Source: Halorubrum tebenquichense DSM 14210 (GTDB lineage Archaea > Halobacteriota > Halobacteria > Halobacteriales > Haloferacaceae). Taken from it: DNA of 44,230 nt. A program made the translations under genes and the position numbers. The stretch is taken from NCBI RefSeq assembly GCF_000337415.1, contig NZ_AOJD01000079.1, forward strand, positions 1-44,230, in the 5' to 3' direction. A model generated the notes under the pieces. That model had not been told where the DNA came from, made no database searches, and saw nothing but the letters and a program-made list of their open reading frames with translations. The stretch's first letter is position 1, and the number at the start of each line of letters is the position of its first letter. Below, one piece after another: positions 39,519 through 44,230 of the stretch.

Positions 39519-42104
39519 ATGGCCGCAGACAATCCGAACACCAGCGAGGTACCCATTCCTCCCACGGACGCTGAGCGCAGCACGCGATCGTGCCGGTACT
39601 GTATCGTCGGCTGTGGGTACGAGGTCTACAAGTGGCCGGTCGGCGAGGAGGGTGGTCCGTCGGCCGACGAGAACGCGCTGGGGATCGACTACCCGGCGGG
39701 CTACGGCGAATGGCCCTCGCCGAACATGCACGAGATCATCAAGGAGAACGGGCGGGAGTACCACGTCCTGTTCAAACCGGACACCGAGTATCCGGTCAAC
39801 GAGAGCGGCTCGCACTCGGTTCGCGGGGGCACGCAGGCGCAGTCGCTGTACTCCCCGAACAACGAGGACTACGACGACCGCCTGAAACAGCCGCAGATCC
39901 GGATCGGCGGCGACCTCGTCACCGTCGACTGGGACACCGCTATCGAGGCGTGGGCCCGCGCCACCGAGATCGCCACCGAAAACGGCGAGAACCCGAACGG
40001 CTACGGGCAGAAGCTGTACTTCTATCAGTTCATCGAGAACACCTTCGCCGGGACGAAGCTCTGTTACGATGTCATCGGCTCACCCAACTGGGGCGGCCAC
40101 AACCGCCCTGCCCTCACACCGGAGTGTCCCGGACTGGTCAACGCCGGCCTCGCGGAGTGGTCCTATGCTTACGAGGACGCCGCGGAGGCCGACACCATCG
40201 TGCTGGCGGGGGCGGACCCCAAGGAGAACCAGGACGTCATCTTCAGCCGATGGATCGACGAGCAGGGTGATGCCGACATCGTGTTCATCGATCCGCGAAA
40301 GAAGTTCACCGCGAACTACGCCGAGAACAACGGCGGGATCCACCTCCAGGTCAACGAGGCGACGGATCCGATCCTCTTGAACGCCATCGCCCGGCATATC
40401 GTCGATCAGGGCTGGCACGACGAGGAGTTCATCGAAGAGTGGGTGATGGCGGACCGCGAGACGATCGACGAGGAGGGGTGGTACCAAGAGGAACTCGGCA
40501 TGACACCCGAGGAGTACTACGACCTCCTGGACGATCCCCGCTACGCCCCCGAAAACGCCGCAGAGACGACCGGTGTCCCGGCCGAGGACATCCGCGAGGC
40601 CGCCGAACTCATCGCCCAGCCCAACGATGAGGAGACGAACACGCTGTTCATGCTGGAGAAGGGACTCATCTGGGGATGGTCCCACGAGAACACCGGCGCG
40701 ATGGCGAACCTGACGCTCATCACCGGTAGCGTCGGTCGCCCCGGTACCGGAATCACCCGCGCTGGGGGCCACCAAGAGGGCTTCTGGACGAACGGAGCCG
40801 AAGGCGACGTCATCGCCGAGAGTTCGACACAGACCTTCGACGGCGAGACGGTCGAGGGCGCGACGGTCGCGCCGAACACGGTCGAACGCATCAGGGACGG
40901 CGAGATCAGCCACTGGCACGTCATCGGTAACGATCCGGCTCGTCAGTCGTACGCGACGCAGGACCTCCGGAATGCGATGCGGGAGCGCACGAGCGGCGCG
41001 CAACCGCAGACCGCCGACATCGACGAGATCGAGCGTGCGTTCCGCGAGCGTATCGAATCGGGCGGCATGGTCGTAACCCATCAGGAGCTGTACGCCAACA
41101 CGACGACCCAATACGCCGACATCGTCCTGCCGGCGACGGCGGTCGAATCCGGCGAGGGCGGCGATTACCACCGCTGGAACGGCGAACGTCGTTTCCGTCA
41201 GTATCAGGGCTTCATGGAGGGCCCCTCCGGCGCGAAGGAGGATTGGGAGATTTTCGCGATGATGGGCCGACGACTCGGTGCCGACGACATGGACTGGGAG
41301 GACTCCCGAGAGATCTTCAACCTGATCGCCGAGGAGTATCCGGGTGCCGGGGGTGATCACTCCCTCGAAGGGATCGCACCCGCCGCCGAAGCGAACGACA
41401 TGACGCCGGCGGAGTACATGGAAACTGTCGATGAGGGCGTCCAACAGCCGATCTACGAGGAGAACGGTGAAGTACAGGGGACGCCCCGGGTCCATGCCCC
41501 GGACGGAGAACGCGAGGTCATGGATCACCGGTTCCACACGAGCACGGGCGAGGCGATCCTCCAGCGCGTCGACTGGGATCGGGTCGTCGATCCCGACGAC
41601 GGGACGACGATCGGTGACGTCTACGAACAGCTCAGTCCCGGCGAGGACGAGATCTGGGTGACGAACGGCCGGCTCCAGCACCTCTGGCAGAACATGTACA
41701 CCCACCAGCGACTGGAGTACATCCAGAAACGCTTCCCGCAGAACATCCTCCAGCTTCACCCCAACGACGCGGCCGAACGGGGGATCGAAGCCGGCGACCT
41801 CGTCGAGATCGTCAACGACGACGTCTTCAACATCCACGGCGAGAACACCGAGGGCAGCTTCACGGCGGTCGCCTATGTCGTCGACGAGGACGACGCGGCT
41901 CAGGGGCAGTCCGTCTCGGAGGGGCTGGCATACACCTACTGGCTGTATCCGGACCAAGTCAACAACGACGTCAACCCGGCGTACCTCGATCCCGCCAACC
42001 CCAATCCCGGCTACAAGTACGGGAAGGGGCGGATTAGACGCCTCGGCGAGAGCGAGGTCAAAGGCGAAATGAGCTTCAAGCCGATGAACATCGCTCCAGA
42101 ATGA
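39519..42104 (+). CDS. aioA: arsenite oxidase catalytic subunit AioA
   Basis: An 861-residue bis-MGD molybdoenzyme. CRYCIVGCGYEVYKWP gives C25, C28 and C32, three ligands, and GSHSVRGGTQAQ has the Ser where other families put the fourth Cys, so the cluster should be [3Fe-4S], as in known arsenite oxidases. The body continues with SPNWGGHNRPALTPECP and TGSVGRPGTGITRAGGHQ. The enzyme oxidises As(III) to As(V). It has no signal of its own and must be exported with the Tat-borne AioB. It follows aioB by two bases and overlaps the FKBP gene by four. Confidence 0.95.
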   Translation: MAADNPNTSEVPIPPTDAERSTRSCRYCIVGCGYEVYKWPVGEEGGPSADENALGIDYPAGYGEWPSPNMHEIIKENGREYHVLFKPDTEYPVNESGSHSVRGGTQAQSLYSPNNEDYDDRLKQPQIRIGGDLVTVDWDTAIEAWARATEIATENGENPNGYGQKLYFYQFIENTFAGTKLCYDVIGSPNWGGHNRPALTPECPGLVNAGLAEWSYAYEDAAEADTIVLAGADPKENQDVIFSRWIDEQGDADIVFIDPRKKFTANYAENNGGIHLQVNEATDPILLNAIARHIVDQGWHDEEFIEEWVMADRETIDEEGWYQEELGMTPEEYYDLLDDPRYAPENAAETTGVPAEDIREAAELIAQPNDEETNTLFMLEKGLIWGWSHENTGAMANLTLITGSVGRPGTGITRAGGHQEGFWTNGAEGDVIAESSTQTFDGETVEGATVAPNTVERIRDGEISHWHVIGNDPARQSYATQDLRNAMRERTSGAQPQTADIDEIERAFRERIESGGMVVTHQELYANTTTQYADIVLPATAVESGEGGDYHRWNGERRFRQYQGFMEGPSGAKEDWEIFAMMGRRLGADDMDWEDSREIFNLIAEEYPGAGGDHSLEGIAPAAEANDMTPAEYMETVDEGVQQPIYEENGEVQGTPRVHAPDGEREVMDHRFHTSTGEAILQRVDWDRVVDPDDGTTIGDVYEQLSPGEDEIWVTNGRLQHLWQNMYTHQRLEYIQKRFPQNILQLHPNDAAERGIEAGDLVEIVNDDVFNIHGENTEGSFTAVAYVVDEDDAAQGQSVSEGLAYTYWLYPDQVNNDVNPAYLDPANPNPGYKYGKGRIRRLGESEVKGEMSFKPMNIAPE

Positions 42105-42772
42105 CGAGCACAGAACACGCGGAGGGGCTCGCAGACGGAGACTTCGTCCGGATCGAATACACGGCCCGCGCCGCCGAGAGCGGTCACGTCGTGGACACCA
42201 CGGATCCCGCGGTCGCCGCCGCCGCTGACATAGATGGCATTGACGCCGAGGGACCAATCGTCATCGTACTCGGTGAGGGACACGTGTTCGAACCGATCGA
42301 GGACGCGATACGAGCGGTCGGAGTCGGCGGGTCGACGACGGTCACCGTGGAGCCGGACGACGCGTTCGGCGAGCGTGACTCGAGCAAGCGCGAGACGGTA
42401 CCGTCCGCGCTCGTTCCGGCAGACCAGCGCGAGGCCGGTCGGACTATCTCCGTCGCCGGCCGCGAGTGTGTGATCGAGTCCGTCGACGACGAGACCGCAC
42501 ATCTTGATTACAACCACTCGCTGGCGGGCGTTACGTTAGAGTACGACCTGTCGGTCGCCGGGCGGGTCACGGATCACGACCGAGTCGAGGCGCTCCGCGC
42601 GCTCCACGGACTCGACGCCGAGACGACGCTCTCAGACGGCCGACTCGCTGTCTCGATCACCGCGGCCGACCCGTCGCGAGAGCGCGATCGGCGACGTCGG
42701 GGGTTCATCCGCGATGCGGGACGGCTCCTCCCCGTCGATGCGCTGTCCGTGACAGAATCGTATTCAACGTAG
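42101..42772 (+). CDS. SlyD-type FKBP peptidyl-prolyl isomerase
   Basis: A 223-residue FKBP. DFVRIEYTARAAESGHVVDTT, VIVLGEGHVFEPIEDAIRAV and PDDAFGERD form the FKBP core. The insert-in-flap chaperone domain follows, then the closing LDYNHSLAGVTLEYDLSV. Bacterial SlyD helps fold Tat substrates and metalloenzymes. The start overlaps the aioA stop by four bases, so it is made with the oxidase and probably helps fold it before export. The C-terminal 50 residues are extra compared with the core family. Confidence 0.87.
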   Translation: MTSTEHAEGLADGDFVRIEYTARAAESGHVVDTTDPAVAAAADIDGIDAEGPIVIVLGEGHVFEPIEDAIRAVGVGGSTTVTVEPDDAFGERDSSKRETVPSALVPADQREAGRTISVAGRECVIESVDDETAHLDYNHSLAGVTLEYDLSVAGRVTDHDRVEALRALHGLDAETTLSDGRLAVSITAADPSRERDRRRRGFIRDAGRLLPVDALSVTESYST

Positions 42773-42940
42773 ACGTCCGCGGCGTCGGACGATCGGTTCC
42801 GTTCCAGTCTCGTTCGGCAGTACCCGCGGTAGGCTGTTTCCGTTCTCTATTGCGCGTTGTTTCGGCACCGACAGAGCTGTGCTCGCGTTCTGTCGTTCAA
42901 GACATGGCCCCATTGTCGACGCCTGAGTTTCTTCGAAGAG

Positions 42941-42949
42941 TTTTAATAT
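42941..42949 (+). promoter_or_regulatory. promoter of the second Rid-like gene
   Basis: TTTTAATAT at 42941-42949 stands about 25 bases before the ATG at 42971. It also overlaps the earlier in-frame ATG at 42950, which rules that ATG out as the start of a normal leaderless message. Confidence 0.5.
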
Positions 42950-42970
42950 ATGAATAACTGTTCATCTATT

Positions 42971-43426
42971 ATGGGTCAGCAGACAACCGAGATCGAGTCA
43001 GAGTCGAAGCACGAGAGCAAGATGAACATCGATCCGGCGCTGAGCGAGGAGAGCAAGCGCCAACGTGAAGGCACGAGTAATATCGGAGCGTTCGGGAAGC
43101 GAACCGGGTCGTCAGACCTGCGCTTTTTCGAGGGCATCCTTCCTGAAATCGATGGCCAAGTGTTGAGTGATCGCTCAATCGAAGAGCAGTTCTCGACCGC
43201 ACTCGACAACCTCGAATCCGCGCTCGCCGACAATCGGAACGCGACGTTCGGCGACGTGATGAAACTCGAAATACAGCTCACAGAGCCGAGCGCCGCGGAA
43301 GCGATCGATCACGTCTACGAGTCGCGGTTCGACGACATCGAGCTCCCGCCGCGGACCGTCGTCGGCGTCTGCTCGCTCCCCGGCGGCGCAGACGTGCAAC
43401 TCGACGTGATCGCGGCCGAAGAGTAA
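42971..43426 (+). CDS. RidA-like (YjgF family) protein 2
   Basis: A 151-residue paralogue of the protein at 23070-23522. Shared blocks include LSEESKRQR, NIGAFG, DVMK, YESRFDD/N and PPRTVVGVCSLPGGADVQL. The substrate Arg and the Cys in VGVCSLP are kept in both. The N-terminal 20 residues differ. The start at 42971 is chosen because of the TATA box at 42941-42949. It stands between the aio operon and the ACR3 pump. The role in arsenic metabolism is unknown. Confidence 0.85.
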   Translation: MGQQTTEIESESKHESKMNIDPALSEESKRQREGTSNIGAFGKRTGSSDLRFFEGILPEIDGQVLSDRSIEEQFSTALDNLESALADNRNATFGDVMKLEIQLTEPSAAEAIDHVYESRFDDIELPPRTVVGVCSLPGGADVQLDVIAAEE

Positions 43427-43523
43427 CGACCGCTGCCGACGCACCCATTATGAGCACTCACCCGCCTACACACAGGTATCGCTCTCCTCCCGACTCACCC
43501 AACACGACGGGGGTGATGGCGTC

Positions 43524-44230
43524 GTGAGCGACGCCACTCACGAGCACGGGCCGAACTGCGACTGCGAGGCCTGCGGGGACCCGAGATCGATGGACTTCCT
43601 CGATAAGTACCTCACCGTCTGGATCTTCGGCGCGATGGCGATCGGGATCAGCCTCGGCTACGTTGCGCCGTCGGTGACCGGTCCGATTCAGGACCTCCAT
43701 CTCGTGGAGATCGGCCTCGTGTTAATGATGTACCCACCACTCGCGAAGGTCAACTACGGGCAACTCCCCGCCGTCTTCAAGAACGTGAAAGTACTCGGGC
43801 TGAGCCTCATCCAGAACTGGCTCATCGGCCCCACACTGATGTTCGGATTGGCGGTCATCTTCTTTAGCGGTCTCGTTCCTGGACTGCCTGCCCGACCTGA
43901 GTTCTTCCTCGGGTTGGTGTTCATCGGGATGGCTCGCTGTATCGCGATGGTGTTGGTCTGGAACGAGCTCGCCGAGGGTTCGAACGAGTACGCCGCGGGG
44001 CTCGTCGCGTTCAATAGCGTTTTCCAGATCGTTACGTACGGCGTGTACATCTGGTTTTTCGCTCTATTCCTCCCTCCGATTCTGGGCATGGAATCGCTCG
44101 TTGCCGGCATTTCCGCATTCAATATTACACCGATACAGGTTTTCGAGGCGATCGCGATCTTCCTCGGGATCCCCTTCGCCGCCGGCATCCTCTCCCGATT
44201 CGTCGGCACGCGGGCGAAAGGTGTTGAATG
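43524..44230 (+). CDS. acr3: ACR3-family arsenite efflux permease (partial, cut by window end)
   Basis: A GTG at 43524 opens a frame that runs off the right edge, about 235 residues. From MDFLDKYLTVWIFGAMAIG on it matches ACR3 transporters, including the conserved Cys in FIGMARCIAMVLVWNEL and the following LVAFNSVFQIVTYG. ACR3 expels As(III). An N-terminal extension holds the cluster HEHGPNCDCEACGDP (C12, C14, C17), which may bind arsenite. A 25-codon frame just upstream (ATG 43450) ends in a GTGA overlap with the start. Unlike bacterial operons, arsA and arsD are 26 kb away. Confidence 0.92.
   Translation, partial: MSDATHEHGPNCDCEACGDPRSMDFLDKYLTVWIFGAMAIGISLGYVAPSVTGPIQDLHLVEIGLVLMMYPPLAKVNYGQLPAVFKNVKVLGLSLIQNWLIGPTLMFGLAVIFFSGLVPGLPARPEFFLGLVFIGMARCIAMVLVWNELAEGSNEYAAGLVAFNSVFQIVTYGVYIWFFALFLPPILGMESLVAGISAFNITPIQVFEAIAIFLGIPFAAGILSRFVGTRAKGVE

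Noticed and set aside
40080-42257. Long open frame (725 codons) on the minus strand opposite aioA
   Set aside because: Low-complexity Val/Leu/Arg/Asp sequence without any motif; aioA on the plus strand has a full set of family motifs.
1-44230. CRISPR arrays, rRNA and tRNA genes
   Set aside because: No regularly spaced identical repeats of the right length and no recognisable structural RNA was seen by reading; the only regular repeat is the degenerate 20-base set at 14721-14800, which has no spacers.

Overview
The window comes from an extremely halophilic archaeon (class Halobacteria). The proteins are strongly acidic, the DNA is GC-rich, many genes look leaderless (a TATA-like box about 25-30 bases before the start codon), operons are joined by 4-base ATGA overlaps, and several families are haloarchaeal (HTH-10/bat regulators, NarO/DmsR-type Cys-rich regulator, DUF3006 next to a ComEC-like hydrolase, two-domain ArsA). 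The genus cannot be told from the sequence. No rRNA, tRNA or CRISPR array was seen.

Left third (1-14 kb), an accessory region: an AddA-like helicase-nuclease with an unidentified upstream partner (1-3392); a secreted ComEC-like hydrolase with DUF3006 (3510-5236); a divergent rhomboid-like membrane protein; a PadR regulator; the scar of an IS200/IS605-type element (~6950-7010); an AbiEi/AbiEii-like toxin-antitoxin pair with an inverted repeat in its promoter (7178-8570); a 5'-truncated exonuclease pseudogene; then a four-gene defence-like cassette (9284-13906). The cassette holds a short prokaryotic Argonaute (catalytically dead MID-PIWI) translationally coupled to a PD-(D/E)XK nuclease with an APAZ-like C-terminus. 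Its start lies only 14 bases from a divergent pair: a Panacea-like protein followed by a PIN-domain protein.

Right two thirds (14.2-44.2 kb), an arsenic island. Detoxification: arsC, arsD, two-domain arsA, a YlbF-like protein and a small protein that both end in Cys-Cys, a cupin, three ArsR-family regulators, an ArsP/DUF318 permease with two thioredoxin-like proteins, an aquaglyceroporin and an ACR3 arsenite pump (cut by the window end). Energy metabolism: an arr-like respiratory arsenate reductase operon (27333-34591: small leader protein, catalytic subunit, Fe-S subunit, NrfD-type anchor, TorD-type chaperone, small alpha/beta protein, Mrp Fe-S carrier) and an arsenite oxidase operon (aioB, aioA, SlyD-type FKBP; 38935-42772). 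Cofactor supply: mobA, mobB and a wtp/mod molybdate-tungstate ABC transporter. Regulation: a Cys-rich NarO/DmsR-type protein and a second HTH-10 protein stand upstream of arr.

Read together, the island would let the cell breathe arsenate without oxygen, oxidise arsenite when a suitable acceptor is present, move arsenite across the membrane, and make the molybdenum cofactor both enzymes need. The most novel-looking element is the Argonaute/APAZ-nuclease plus PIN/Panacea-like cassette. The most unusual enzyme detail is the missing second cysteine of the N-terminal Fe-S motif in the ArrA-like subunit.
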